Shown piece by piece: positions 1 to 11,985 of a DNA stretch of 64,000 nt (position 1 is the stretch's first letter; each line of letters starts with the position of its first letter). Below the pieces are notes generated by a model that did no database searches, had not been told where the DNA came from, and saw nothing but the letters and a program-made list of their open reading frames with translations. A program made the position numbers and the translations under genes. Source of the DNA: Mesostigma viride (taxonomy: Eukaryota > Streptophyta > Mesostigmatophyceae > Mesostigmatales > Mesostigmataceae); assembly GCA_009746045.1 (NCBI GenBank), contig RPFO01000213.1, positions 974,302 to 1,038,301 on the forward strand, read 5' to 3'.

Positions 1-865
1 CTGCTCGGTTTGCAGGCCACCGAGCCGCTGTTGCTTGGCAGCTGCAAGCCTGAGGGCCTCTGGGCACGCGTTGGATAAATGTTCACGCGTGCGCATGCAG
101 GTGATACATAGCAGCGGTTCCATGTTGATTTGGGTAGTCACCCGAGAGTCAGCCAGCTTAGCAATGTCGAACTCCATGATGGGGATTTGCAGAATGTCCG
201 GTAGGCAGCGTGGCGAGGTGCCGGAATAGCCGCCGGGGCACCCATAGATCTGCCCAGTGCCGTTCAGTCCTAGCCCTTGTTGGTCCGGTTCGAACCGGGG
301 CGTGTAGCTGCAGACGATGCTGTAGGCTTGGTAGGAGTTGCCACCACCCGTGCGAGGAAGGTCCTCCGCCTTGTTGGGCAGGTTCAACCCATGAAGCGAT
401 CCGTAGGGAGATTTCATGCAGGGTCTCTCGAGTCCGGATCCAGCCAGGGACGTTGTGCAGGGTCAAGTGGTATGTCCCCGCCAGGTCTGTATGGCGCCAA
501 TATCGTACCGGGATAAATGTGCCGCCCACGGTGACCCCAGGGTGGGAGTTAACCGTTGTGAGGGTGTCCAGGACCGATTTGGCTGTCTCCGGAGTAAAGA
601 AACAGATCTCAACGTTGGGGTGGCCCTTGAGACCTTGAATCACCTGGCCTGAACGCCCTGCCACGGTAGCGGCGGCTGCACGTTTATCCGCTTGAGAAAG
701 GTTCTTGCCCTGGACCTCGAGGACGAGCATGCGTTTGCTCATATTAGCGTAGCTTGAGGCCAACACCGGACTCCATGGTATTTTTCCCGCCGCCAGCGCT
801 TGTAGGTCACCCTGGGGTTGTGCCAGCCGAAGGCGTTCCTCCCAGGAGGGATCGGGGTTTGCCAT
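1..865 (-). pseudogene. Broken retroelement ORF1/gag-like protein
   Basis: An open frame starts at 865 (MANPDPSWEERLRL) and runs about 140 residues in a plausible folded region (KRMLVLEVQGKNLSQ, then VEICFFTPETAKSVLDTL). It then seems to change frame near 440. In another minus frame the region below 230 encodes a zinc-knuckle-like stretch, C-x2-C-x5-H-x4-C, at about 70-105; this is one residue longer than the canonical CCHC spacing. An RNA-binding fold followed by a zinc knuckle is typical of LINE ORF1 or LTR-element gag proteins, but I do not recognise the family. The element would continue past the left edge of the window. The assignment is inference; a diverged host nucleic-acid-binding protein is possible. 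Confidence 0.33.
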
Positions 866-1897
866 CCGGTGTAGGAGGCGGTAATCTGCAGGTATGACAA
901 CGAGGACAACAGGAGCAATAAAGAGTTAGATAGCGAAAAAAGGTGTCCCGTTCCAGGGGTTATGCTGGGGGAAAGCCTGCATTGCACCATCCGTGATTGC
1001 AATGTCAGGTTGGGTCTGTATCGGGTGTCATGGTGGCTTCCTGTCACCGAGTTATGCGAGAGCCTGTTCCTCAGCAGGATCGCATGGTTAAAGGTGTAAG
1101 GGGTGAGTAGAAACAGCACTACCAGGAAGCGTCCAGCTTCCTGAGCTGTTCTACCACTATTCCAGGTCCATTTGTAGTGAAATCAAGTGCACAGTTAACG
1201 GATCACAGCCGGAAGCAGGTTGACTATGCTTCTCGCGTTCACTACCGGTACTACAATCATGTCGCTATGTCGTTCTAAATTGCAGCACTGATTAGAATTT
1301 CACTTATCATTTCGGTCAACCTAACCCCTAACACACATTTACCCGGGGAAAAAAAAAATGAATGGCGTTTGCAGCAAGGCTCATGCAAGACAAGTTTCTA
1401 TTTCATAAAACATTTCATTATTACATGCAGGATTACATGTCATACACAAAAATCCAACGCCTTCACAGAAAAGAGCATATAAAGTCTTCTGACGACAAAA
1501 TCAAGTCAATATCAAACTCGTGGCTTCTCTTCGTGGCTTGAAATACTGTTTCCATGCGGTGCTTAGGACAGCTCCGGGGATGTCGGCACCGCACAGAAGC
1601 TCCATCTGGGAGCAAGTGCGCCGGGGGAAGAAGATGTTGTACATCCAGAGCTCGATATGTGCGGGAAGCCGTCGTGTTGGAAACCGAGGTGTCTGCATAG
1701 AATTCCGCGCGCAGGCAGCTTGTGCCTTTACGGGGGAAGACCTGCGACACAAAAACCGTGTCCGGACAAAGCAATACGGAGAAATGGCAACGGCAGATGG
1801 AGTCAGCAAAGGCCGCTTGTAAGGAAAGTGATTTTTAATGCACGAATAAATGTATAATGCATGCTACATCGCCATCTCTTGGGCGGTGAAAAGACAA
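866..1897. other. No supported gene
   Basis: Two overlapping minus-strand open frames (about 100 residues each, 1463-1809) resemble no family I recognise and overlap plus-strand frames of similar length. No repeat structure or RNA gene is visible. Confidence 0.5.
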
Positions 1898-1907
1898 GGA
1901 CCAACCA

Positions 1908-2110
1908 CATGCCCCCACCTACCCTTCGTGCATCCCGCCCTTGACGAGGCACAACCATGTGCCCCCACCTACCCTTTGTGCGTCCCTCCCTTGACAAGAA
2001 ACAAGCACGTGCACCTATCTAACCTTTGTGCATCCCTCCCTTGGCAAGGAACAAGCACACCCACCCACCTACTCCACATGCATCCCTAGCTTCCTTGACA
2101 AGGAACAAGC
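1908..2110. repeat. Four-copy ~50-bp minisatellite
   Basis: Four degenerate tandem copies, each of the form cCCACCTACCCTTTGTGCATCC followed by CTCCCTTGACAAGGAACAAGCAC-like sequence. Copies drift in length and composition, suggesting an old array. No coding potential is evident. Confidence 0.6.
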
Positions 2111-2462
2111 ACAATCACCCTGCTACCCACTAGCACGGCAGCAAGGCAGACCTTACAATGGCAAGTGATGTTTATCAGTAGAAACTGTTAGACAACTAGC
2201 AAACGAGCCAGCCGGTGAAGAGCAAGGCACGCATGCAAGGAATTGGTCGTTGCCTATGTCTACGCTTGTGTTTGTCACTGCAGTTGAAATCTGCATTTGC
2301 ATCAGCAGGCCCGATCGAAGCCCATGTCGCCACCCGCATTTCCACGTATACGGCCCCTTATTTTTCTCTTGTGCCTGCCTTTGCCCTAACTGTTACCCTA
2401 GCATCTGCCCTTGCCCCTATTGATCCCCAGTGTTTGCCTTTAATTAATTAATTAGACTCGTG

Positions 2463-2476
2463 CTCCCGTTGGGGAG
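2463..2476 (-). promoter_or_regulatory. LINE A 3'-terminal hairpin
   Basis: On the element strand: CTCCC-CAAC-GGGAG, a 5-bp stem with the loop CAAC. It lies inside a longer conserved block (GCTCCGTGA...GCACGAGTC) just before the TTAA tail. The same block recurs at 49497, 49656 and 58264. It is probably the RNA signal read by the element's reverse transcriptase. Confidence 0.6.
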
Positions 2477-2623
2477 TCACGGAGCATTAACCCCGATGGA
2501 TGGATGGATGGGTGCACACATTCCTACCGGTCTAATCTATCTACAGTGGCTACATACTACATCTATCTAACAACATTCTAACTACAACATCTATCTAGGC
2601 AGCCGCACGCTGCCCTAGGGGAG

Positions 2624-5600
2624 CTATCTAGCGTGCCTCCCGTGGGATTGCACACGCGGGCGCTTCCCCACTGGGGGGGGCTCGTTGTCCTCTATGACCT
2701 GGGCCCACTTGGCCTTGTCCATCATCTTCTTCCAAATCACGGAGAGGCCTAGGCCCCCCATGTCCTCTACTAGCTGTTCTTTGAAGGTGCGGGCCTTGCG
2801 GCGTCTAACATCACTGGCCCAGCCCACGTCAGGAGGTGCCGGCCAGGCTGGGCTGGTCGCAGTCCTGCGGGGGGCCACGTGAGGTGTCTACCTGGTTGGT
2901 GCGAGCTAGGTGCCCTACTAGCTGCAGGCGGCGTTGCTTAATTGTGCTGGTGATATAGGGCATGCCCTGGTACAGGTCCTCATTGCGGACATGAGCAGCA
3001 TATCCTACTCTGAAAATGGAACGCAGCATGCTGGTGACCGCGCCGTCCAGCTTGCGGGCCAGGTCGGCGGTGAGGGTCCACGTCTCGGCGCCATACGTGA
3101 GAACAGGAAGGACGAGGACCTTGAACAGGTCCTGTTTCTCGATCTTGCCCAGGGGCTTGCGCCATAGGGCCCGGTACTGGCGTAAAGCGTGCCAGGCGAG
3201 GGAGATGCGGTGGTCCACATCCACCTCGCAGCTAGGGAGCAGGCTGCCCAGCAGCTTAACGCGGTCCCGATACAGGACTCGAGAGCCATCTAGGAGATAG
3301 AGGGGCGGCGCTGAGGTGGTGAGCCCAACCGCCAGGGCCTCTGTCTTCTTGCTGACCTCAAGCCCCACTGCACGGGCCTCGAGAGCCAGGCAGTCAAGCC
3401 ATGTCTGCACGTGCTCAGTGTCCTCAAAGAGGGTGGTGTCGTCTGCGTAAATGATGTCTGCTAGCCGAATCTCCGTGTCCGCACCGCCATGCCAGAATTT
3501 GTTAGCAACCTGCACTCCTGGTTCCCTGCCCACGATGCGGGCAAATCGCTTGCGCGCCTGAATCATTACGTATTCGACAACAATAATGAACAGGTAGGGC
3601 GACAGCACGCAGCCCTGCCACACACCCTTCTGTAAAGGGCATGGGGGCGTGGTCCCGTAAGAAGTGCGCACCGAAGTGGTGGACCCTTCATACAGGTTGC
3701 GGATGACAGCAATCAGGGGGCGGGGGATCCGGAACAACTCGAGGATGTCCCAAAGCGCAGGCCAGAAAACCGAATCGAAGGCTTTGATGAAGTCCACCAG
3801 CACAAGGTGCAAAGGGGACTCACCAGGCTGAAGGCGTTGCAGTTCCTCCACCAGTCGGCGAGTAGCGAAGAGCGCCTGTACTGTGTTGCGACCTGAACGG
3901 AAGCCGTGCTGAGTCTCGCTGAGGTGACCGTCCAGGGCCGTGCGCAGGCGGTTCAGGATGAGCCGCATAAGAAGCTTGAGGGGGGCACTTTGAATGCACA
4001 CCCCTCTGTAGTTGCCGGGGTCGGCAGGCGACCCCTTGTTCTTGTACAGCATCGTGCGAAAACTGTGTTGCCAGGCCGCTGGAGGTGGTTGCGACGACAG
4101 CAGAAGGCGGTTGCAGATGTCCCGGAAGAGCAGCATAACACCTGTGTCCTCGAATTCGGCTGCAAGTTTTACAACTGCGGCCGGAATCTCGTCAGAGCCG
4201 GTGGCTGCGTCATAACGCAGGCGCTGGACCGCCTCCGTGACCTCGCGAGAGGTGAAAGGAGGCATGTCAGACGGGTCGCCAAGTGGGCCGACCAGCGGGG
4301 GGACTAGGTAGTCCGCCGCTGACCTAGGCGGGGCCGGGGGCCCTGCGGGGCCGGCCAGGGCGGCCGGGCGGGCGGCGGCGGCTGGGAGCAGGGGTGGGGG
4401 CGGCGCAGCTGTCCCCACGACCTCGGCCGTGGCCGTGGCCCAGGTACGAAGCCGCTTGGCTGGGGCGCCGGGGACGTCGTGGCGGTGGGGCCGGCCGAGG
4501 CCGTCCGGGTGCCCGAGGCGCTTGTACCAGAACCAGGCCCCCTTGCCGTCGTGCTTCTGCTGGCAGCTGCGCAGGTCCTTGACCATCTGCTGAGCATCTG
4601 CCTTCTCAGCCTGCTCGTAGGCGGCCCTCAGAGCTGCTTGCAGCCCAGGTTTGGCGAGCGGATCTCTGTTGCGGCGGAGCATCTGCCTGGCGGCGACCAC
4701 TGTCGGTGCGTGACGGTGGACAGCAAGCTGCCGACGCGGAGGCAAGGTGGGGAGGGTGCGGGCAGCCAGGCGATACTTGGCGGCGACACCACGGAGGATC
4801 ACTGAAATATCCCCCGGCGGCGGAATGGCGTGTAACTGCTGTCGGCTGCCCCCGGCGTCGAATACGGCCAGGAAATCATCCCTGTGCGACATAGCGGCCT
4901 GCTCTTCTGCTGACATCTTGTCGGCATCCTTCAGCACAATCCGGAGCACTTTCAGATCTGGCTGAGGTGCCAGCTGTCGCGACGGTTTCACCCCAGGAAA
5001 CCGCAATCTGATGCGAGCGAGCACGAGACGATGATCAGATTCCACCGTGCTGACAGAATCTTGCAGGACGCGAGCATCGACAACTGAGGGGCGCTGAGCC
5101 CGACGTACGCAGACATAATCAAGGCACACCACCCGATCCGACGGCCCAAAAAAGGTGGCCAGCTGCTCAGCGGGGCGTGCGAAAGAAGCATTGCATGCAA
5201 CCAGCGCAGATTCTGCCAGCAGATTCGCAAATAAAGGCGTGTTACCGTTGGCTGTCGTGTTGGTTGGGGAATACTGAGCGCCCCCAGTGCCAACTGGCAG
5301 CGTGGCGTTGGCGTCGAGCAGCATAACCAGGAAGTGCCGAGCTGGGATGTTGGCCTCCTCCTCCTTGAGGGCGTCGAAGAAGGCCTCACGTTCCGCCTGA
5401 GCTCGACCCGCATGTGGTGCATATCCCACGATAACGGTTAGCGTGTGGTGTGAATGGCCCTCAGTGGCCGAAAAAGTGGCCACTAGCACACGCGGGGACC
5501 GCAGCACGATGGACTGGAGCTGCTCTGATGCTGCCGGCGAGCACAAGAGGCCCACACCACCTTGGCCCGGCGCGTCGCCGCCACCATAGTGGAACCGCCA

Positions 5601-5783
5601 GCCTGCACGCAGGTCGTCGACCAGCAGACCGTTGACCGCGTGCTGAGGGTCAACGGTGCGTCGGTGCTCCTGGACTCCAAGAACAGCGATCTTGTTGTCG
5701 GCGCACAGGGCGATCAGCTCGTCGACGCGTTGGCGTGCTGGGGTGCCGCCGCTCGTAGAAGGATCTGCAGGGAGGGTGCGCAC
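2624..5783 (-). CDS. LINE A endonuclease-reverse transcriptase ORF (frameshifted near C-terminus)
   Basis: This frame encodes an apurinic-type (EEP) endonuclease followed by a reverse transcriptase. Visible motifs in order: SFNVRT upstream of 5783 in the same open frame, the catalytic glutamate in VLGVQEHRR, VMLLDANATLP, and SDHRLVLARIRL. RT motifs follow: MLYKNKGSPADPGNYRG, QHGFRSGRNT, LVDFIKAFDSV, QGCVLSPYLF and the catalytic YADD (about 3440-3455). A LTYGAETWTL/GHLAR tail ends the RT region. The frame given here starts at a GTG (5783), but it stays open further upstream into a C-rich, proline-coding leader, so the true start is uncertain. Near 2873 one G is missing from a G run compared with the copy at 56040. 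This shifts the last ~80 residues into the frame ending at 2624. Either the copy is inactive or the base is an assembly error. Confidence 0.88.
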
Positions 5784-5824
5784 GTTAAAACTAGCAATAC
5801 CAAGAATGGGCCGTTGCCCTATTA

Positions 5825-5905
5825 GCGGGGGGGTGGGGGTGGGGGTGGGGGTGGAGAAGGGTAGTGCTGGAGGTGGGGGTGGGGGTGGGGGGGGGAGGGG
5901 GAGGG
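5825..5905. repeat. GGGGGT-rich tract in LINE A leader
   Basis: G-rich, T-interrupted runs on the plus strand; on the LINE sense strand they read as a C-rich leader that would code for proline and histidine. A matching tract occurs in the second leader copy at 24755-24830. Length variation here may explain why the leader frame (start near 6093) and the main ORF are out of register. Confidence 0.65.
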
Positions 5906-6099
5906 TGGCGATTGGGGTTAATGCTTGTCAACGCATGGAGGCTTTCTTTCAGGACGGATATGCGTCGTCTCCGTCCTGGCTGGGGTCGCCGGCGTGTCGA
6001 CTGGGCCTCATCCCGCTCAAGGCGGGCTAGGAGGCGTGTAAGGCTGGTAAATTGGCGGGAAGGTTGACCGTGGCGTGCCTGGCGACCTTGCATCCGACC

Positions 6100-6470
6100 T
6101 TGTTTGCGACCTTGTTGGCGACCTTGTTTGCCTTTGCCCTCATCCTTTCCCTAGTGCCTGCCCTTGTCTTCATCTTTTCCCTTGTGTCTGCCCTTGCCCT
6201 TGTCCGTTCCCTCGTGCTAAACTTGTCCTTATCTCTTTCCCTTGCGCCTGCCCTTGCCCTTATCCGCTTCCCTTGTGCCTGCCCCTGCCCTTGCCCTTGT
6301 CCTTTCCTTTGAGCCTGCCCTTTTGGCAAGCACAAGTGCCTTTGTCCTTTCCTTGGCCTTGTGCTTGCTCTTCCAGTTTCCCTTTCCTTTGCTCGTGCGG
6401 TTGCCTTTGCTCTTACCCGGGTGCTTGCCCTTGCCCTTTGCAAGCTGCATTCTTGTCTTAGCAAGCTTGC
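6100..6470. repeat. Degenerate GCCCTTG/CCTTTGCC minisatellite
   Basis: Pyrimidine-rich imperfect repeats of CCCTTGTGCCTGCCCTTG type. Several short open frames on both strands derive only from this repeat. Similar units occur on the other side of the LINE (2375-2440) and at 23812-23840. Confidence 0.7.
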
Positions 6471-7181
6471 AAGTGCAAACTGGCACTGAGCCAGAAATGC
6501 AAGCAAAGCAGCCCTTGTAAATAAGGATGGACAAGAACAGTAGAAAGCTAGGGGTGGCAACGGTGCTAGAGCTCATGGCAACAAGGTGGTCCCATTCTTG
6601 CTGCATGGGGTGCGTTGCGTGGGTGGGATATTGCAATAGGGGGACATTCTTGCCTTGGTTGTGTTTTCACATGCACCCGGTGCTTGAATTTATGCGTGCA
6701 AGGGTGGCTGGTATCCCAACCAACCGCCTAAGAGGAAAAAGAGTGCTTAGAAAAAAGCAAGAATGACTTAATGTTGGTAATAGCAGTGGTGGCGTCAGCA
6801 AAAACTGTTGTTGTAGATGCAAGCTACAACACTGCGGATGGTTTCTCGCACTAATGTGGATAATGATAATGCATGCCACTTAACGGGACCATATAAACCA
6901 CAACAAGAATAAATCGTGAGAGCAAAAGAAAGGGGAGTACAAAATGGCTGGCTTACCTAGCTACAGCAAAAAAATTGCATGAAAAACGAGATAACTCACC
7001 TTTGTCGCAGCAGTGACCATATCAGACAGCTCACAAAAACTTGTTGATCCTTGAAACTTCCTGCTTGAAGGCAGCCACCAACGGTCTGGATTTTTCACCC
7101 CAGTCCTTCTCAACAGCCAAGGAAAAGGGAAAGAGAGACGAGGGGTGCGGGAGGGACAAGAGAGCAGGGGGTGGGAAGGGG
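6471..7181. other. No supported gene
   Basis: Mixed-composition DNA without convincing coding, RNA-gene or mobile-element structure. Confidence 0.5.
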
Positions 7182-7510
<329 letters not shown>

Positions 7511-7857
7511 GAGAAGTGCGGGTGGGGGTGGGATGGAAGATTCACTACGTTAGCAGGCGACTAAACTGCTACAATGACACAATGATGGAGCCGTGGTGCC
7601 ATCACTTCCCCCGGTGGACATCTGTGCTTCCCATCAGTTCCAACGTTCACTACATGTGTTGAGCCGCTCATATTGACGGTGGTTCAACCATGGTTGAAGC
7701 TAGCCTGAAGTGGCTGGTTTGGCATGTGCCGATTTAGTGGCTAGACGAGTAGTGGGCTCTCAACCCACTCGGGTGCAAAAAGCGAATCTTCACTGGTAGT
7801 TTGACATGTCCGGCTTTGTTGGTGAAAGCTCGTGTAGGCTGTCCAACTGAGTGGTGG

Positions 7858-8046
7858 TTTCAATGGCCGCCGCCGCCTCCTCCGGGCCGCTGCCGCCTCC
7901 GGGCCGCCGCTGCCGCCGCCGCCTCCGGGCCGCCGCCGCCGCCTCCTCCTTCGGGCCGCCGCTGCCCCCTCCTCCGGGCCGCCGCTGCCGCCGCCGCCTC
8001 CTTTGGGCCGCCACCGCCTTAGCCGGGCCGCCGCCGCCGCTGGCGT
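7858..8046. repeat. GCC-rich trinucleotide/minisatellite repeat
   Basis: Imperfect CCGCCG and TCCGGGCCGCCGCTGCC units. Alanine, proline and arginine-rich frames are open on both strands, which reflects composition rather than coding. Confidence 0.85.
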
Positions 8047-8212
8047 TGGGTAGTGCCATGCATTGTGGTACCAACCCAAGGTTGCTGTGGGAGTTCCCTT
8101 AAACCCTGAGTGCCCCCCCTCAGGATAACATTACTGGATGTTCCCTAGCAACCGCCACCATTAAGGAGGACAGTCAATACTTGCTGACCCACATTTGCTT
8201 GACATGTCAATA

Positions 8213-8600
8213 TGTAACAACCAAATCTGACTTGTTGTTACATCCTGAGTTTTGTAATAGTTTGGGATTTTATTTGAGGCCTTTTGGATGAGTATTGAGC
8301 TAGTTATGAGGTTTCCCACGTGCAGAGATATTTCGAGACCTGGACTTTGTCAACTGACTTGTTTAGACCCTCATTGGTCGTGGCCTGATCCACGTGGGGT
8401 TATTAGTTGGTCGGTTCTGCCAAGTCTTGCCTAGATATTTTAGGACTCCAATGCTTATCAAGATTCGGTGATTCCACGTCTGGATTATGCCAGGCTGGTT
8501 TGTGTGCTCTTGTGTTACGTGTCTAGTTAGAGGGACGAAAGAATCTTACCTTGTGATGCTGTAACCTGATTGGTCCATTTCAGGCTAACGGTGGAGCATG
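8213..8600 (+). mobile_element. Partial LTR related to the 712-bp solo LTR at 49.7-52.8 kb
   Basis: Begins TGTAACAACCAAAT, the terminus of the minus-oriented solo LTR ending at 52832. It also shares a block around 8363-8397 (ACCCTCATTGGTCGTGGCC, then TGATCCACGT) and a later GATTGGTCC motif. The 3' terminus (AGTCGTTACA in the relative) is not found here, so the copy is truncated or diverged; the right limit is approximate. Confidence 0.5.
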
Positions 8601-8796
8601 CTCGACATGCACGTTGAGATTAGGACGTATGGGTTGCCATTGCTGGAACGTTTGTTGTGATCTAATCTAACATGGTATAATGTTAGTTCGCATAATTCAT
8701 CCATCCTCAAAGCCTCTTGCTCGTTGACCACTTTCAGTTCCACAGAAGTAGTCAAGGATATTACTTGTCTAACTTACTGAGATAACTAGACACAAT

Positions 8797-8872
8797 TATC
8801 AAGGAGACAATTATATTTCTTGATCAACGCATCTCTCGATTTCTGGCCTGCGCTGGTTGTCTCCTTGATATT
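8797..8872. repeat. Inverted repeat with dispersed 'GCGCTGGTTGTCTC' element
   Basis: TATCAAGGAGACAA at the left is the exact reverse complement of TTGTCTCCTTGATA at the right (14 bp). Between them is TCTGGCCTGCGCTGG. The core recurs inverted at 9657-9695 and 48634-48665, and in a diverged form at 46140-46172. Confidence 0.6.
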
Positions 8873-9010
8873 TCTTGATCAACGCATTGCGGTCCAATGT
8901 GGTGTGATCAATTGTTTCTTAAGCCGCGGTATGATTGTGTGCACGAGTTTAATTCGTCAACCCCGATGGATTCGATTGACTAGATTAAGTGAGACAACTA
9001 TGCATGCCTG

Positions 9011-9500
9011 AGATGGATTAATTAATTTACTAATTAAAATCGTGCTAGCTCCCGTTTGGGAGCTAGTCATGGAGCATTAATCGCGACGGATGGATGGATG
9101 GATGGATGGATGGATGGATGGATGGATGGATGGATGGATGGATGGATGGATGGATGGATGGATGGATGGATGGATGGATGGATGGATGGATGGATGGATG
9201 GATGGATGGATGGATGGATGGATGGGTGGGTGGGTGGGTGGGTGGGTGGGTGGGTGGGTGGGTGGGTGGGTGGGTGGGTGGGTGGGTGGGTGGGTGGGTG
9301 GGTGGGTGGGTGGGTGGGTGGGTGGGTGGGTGGGTGGGTGGGTGGATGGATGGATGGATGGATGGATGGATGGATGGATGGATGGATGGGTGCACACAAT
9401 CCAACCCGTCTATTCTATCTAGTAACAAACAATCCTACTAGTCTATCTTATCTAGCTAGAGTGTGCCAGACCCTAGGAGTCTTGCCTAGATATATACTCA
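9011..9500 (-). mobile_element. LINE A-family 3' fragment with expanded microsatellite
   Basis: Minus-oriented LINE A 3' end. It has an AATTAATT tail (9011-9040), a variant hairpin (9046-9065; TAGCTCCCAAACGGGAGCTA on the element strand, an 8-bp stem) and the GCATTAAT block. A GGAT/GGGT array follows, then LINE A 3'-UTR-like sequence (gtgcacacaatcc...). No coding part remains. Confidence 0.7.
9087..9388. repeat. (GGAT)n-(GGGT)n-(GGAT)n microsatellite
   Basis: About 300 bp of tetranucleotide repeat with two sharp transitions: GGAT (to ~9224), GGGT (to ~9342), then GGAT again. It occupies the place where other LINE A copies have only a few GGAT units. Long MDGW/HPSI-type frames are artefacts. 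Confidence 0.97.
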
Positions 9501-11394
9501 CTAGTAGATATGCTCTAGTTGTCTCACATCATTATCTCACTTAATAATTAATATGTGTGAATGCACGTAGTTTCACAATAATGACCAACTAGTGGCCGGG
9601 AGTACCTGTTCACGTGCCCCATTGAGGGCTTATATATATCGTCGAGGCAAGAAGCAACCATTTATCAAGGAGACAATGCAACAACCAGCGCAGGCCAGAT
9701 AATTTATACCAAGTCCTCAATTTGCATGATTTTTCAATTGCTCCTTATCCAATTACAATTTACAACACATACGCATGAATCATAGAGCTTTGTGTGCTAC
9801 AACGCAGACAGTTCTGGCGCTCCGGTCGTCATCTTGCCGACACCGGGCCACTGCGGTTGTCACCCGGCACCCCTCACCCCACCCCACTGCACAGCAAAAA
9901 CCTGCTTCCTACAATTGGCCTGCAGCCGAGAAGGGCGCCAATGCCGTGTAGAAACTCATGATGTGAACGGCATGTGGTCAGTGGTCACAAGCGCCAAGGA
10001 CACCTAGTGGCCTTTACCTGCCCCAAACCACAACATCCCAAGCATGCCTTTATCTGCGGAGCAGCTGATCCTGAAGTGGCAACCCCGCCCTTACGACACA
10101 TAACACCGACCATGCCACCATGGGACCTGCGTCCTGCAATAAAATATTTGCCTAAATATCGTCGTCTTGTGCCCGCACGTCCATGGAGGTTGAAATTACT
10201 TATTAACATGCGAATATAATCAATGAGGCATGAAAATTGTTGCGTACAACCCGCCGGATTCCCTCCACAGCACAGCCGAAGGAACCAATCTAACAGCCCT
10301 GTTTTCTTGACTAGTTTGTCCTACCAGCTAGCACCGCAACGCAATACTAATTCGGCCGTTCATCGACATTTCCCCAGCGTACTTGACTGGGACAGATGCC
10401 GCTAAATTCTTTCGGTCCGTCAATTCTTTTGGTGTGGAGTTGAATTTATTCTACTAGGCCAAAGTCCCCCCGCGGCTCGCGCCCTGGCCATGGTGAAATT
10501 GGTGATGGACTAAGAAGTTTTCTGCCTTCCATCCTGCGGCGAGGCTCCGCTTGGCAGTTGACGCGCCAGCATTTTATTCTGTCATTTGTACTTACGCACC
10601 ATAAGTTTACGCATGCGATCGATACAGTAGACTTAGCAGTTCGCACAGGCATGTGCGTCGGCGCCCTCCGTAGTATGAGCCAGTAGGCTGCGCTTTCCGT
10701 TCGTTTCGTCCCTGATCACAATGTTTCCGGCTCATGCCGCCGCGTCTGCAAGCGTTACCCGTATTTATCGGCCCACACCGTTCCTTTCGCAAGCGTTACC
10801 CGTATTTATCGACGCGTACCGTAGCCTCTCGTCATTGTCATCTGTCATCGGGTGCGCCCAGCACCGGGTGCGATTTCCAAAAACCCCTGAGAACCGCTGT
10901 TCTTCGACACAAGAAGGCTTTGGTAAGCAACGAGCTTCGGCCAGGGCCTTCATTTCAAGGAACCGTGTGTGAAGCAATAACTCAGGATTTACAAACAGAA
11001 ACTATACCTAACTTTGCGACCTTCATGCAGTATGTCATGTGCATGGCTATGTAGTATGTGCCAACAATCACAACGAAAACGTGCGAAATTGCAAACATTG
11101 CCATGGAAGGGCAGGAGCCACGCACGCAGCAAATTAAAACGGTTCGTGAACCAGATTGTCGGGCATAAAGACAGCAAAGTCTGGCCAGCAATAATGCAGT
11201 GCGATGCGAGACAAACTCGGTAAATATGGGCAGGCAGGCGCAGCTCGTCCTCAGCAGTGCTATCTAACGTGACGGCGCCTTATTTCCGCGTGCACGGTGC
11301 CGAACATGGCACTGGCCTGATTCCAGTTGCAGCAACGCCAGATGCCTTCCCGTCATAGAGCAGAGGCTTCACGTACGTCGCCATCGTTGGCTAC
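9501..11394. other. No supported gene
   Basis: Short open frames only, none recognised. A 23-bp direct repeat (GCAAGCGTTACCCGTATTTA-type) occurs at 10749 and 10789. Part of the dispersed repeat family lies at 9657-9695. Confidence 0.5.
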
Positions 11395-11399
11395 CAATC

Positions 11400-11972
11400 T
11401 GTTACGCCGCGGATATCTACCTCCGCCTCTACCTCTAATGGGCATGATACTACCTAAACTGGTCAGGCCTCCTCTACTTAACCCTCTGGTGAAAGACGAA
11501 CGTGACGGAGCTGATCTCAATGCATTAACGTAAGTGTTACTATAATACGCCATACAACCATTTATCAAAACCCGTTTACTCCAGGAATAGAGGAAGGAAA
11601 CACAACTACACTGCCGTGACCCAAGCCTAAATGTGTCAATTCACTTAACACACGCCGAGTGCACACACAAGGGGTAGAACGCGCATAAATGGTCACCAAC
11701 GGTCCAACACGCTCGGGCCGACATGGCCCTCGCCTACAGGTGCACGCTGGTCCACTAAATCTACTGATGCACGCTGGTCCACTACATTCTACCACAGGAT
11801 CAGGACCACTAGTAAAGTACGCGGCGCGGCGCCCAACGGCACCCAATGTACCACAGTACTGTTACGAGGACAATAATGTCCCGGTAGGAGCCTAAACGTA
11901 AACCTAGGGACAACCGAGGCAAAGGACCTAATTTACGTCCGTAACTACAACGAATTGTTACGCGACGTAACA
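11400..11972 (-). repeat. 3' LTR of the gypsy element
   Basis: 573 bp, same length as its partner, three substitutions apart, all within the first 91 bp of the plus-strand reading. In element orientation the LTR opens with the palindrome TGTTACGTCGCGTAACA. Confidence 0.96.
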
Positions 11973-11985
11973 CCTCCCCCCCCAC
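11973..11985 (-). promoter_or_regulatory. Polypurine tract
   Basis: Directly abuts the 3' LTR; on the element strand it reads GTGGGGGGGGAGG. This is the expected primer site for plus-strand DNA synthesis. Confidence 0.8.

Larger units (their letters stand above)
2440..6095 (-). mobile_element. RTE-like LINE ('LINE A'), near full-length copy
   Basis: A non-LTR retrotransposon on the minus strand. The 3' end lies at low coordinates: a GGAT-rich segment, a conserved hairpin (2463-2476) and a TTAATTAA-type tail at 2440-2455. The 5' limit is set by homology: the leader 5830-6095 recurs at 24752-25036, and both stop matching right after GCATCC. The body encodes an endonuclease-reverse transcriptase polyprotein. 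The single large ORF, lack of an obvious ORF1 and short tandem-repeat tail instead of poly(A) are typical of RTE-clade elements; clade assignment is by motif style only. It sits beside pyrimidine-rich repeats, and I could not define a clean target-site duplication. Confidence 0.85.

Noticed and set aside
1463-1809. Two overlapping ~100-residue minus ORFs as an exon
   Set aside because: They overlap a similar plus-strand frame, no splice-compatible partner exon or homology was found.
3906-4307. 133-residue plus-strand ORF inside LINE A
   Set aside because: Antisense shadow of the reverse transcriptase frame.
9056-9544. 162-residue MDGW/VGGW repeat ORF and its minus-strand HPSI/HPPT counterparts
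   Set aside because: Pure translation of the GGAT/GGGT microsatellite; every frame on both strands is open.
10401-10432. CCGTCAATTCTTTTGG resembling a conserved small-subunit rRNA stretch
   Set aside because: Only about 12 bases agree and the flanks do not resemble rRNA.
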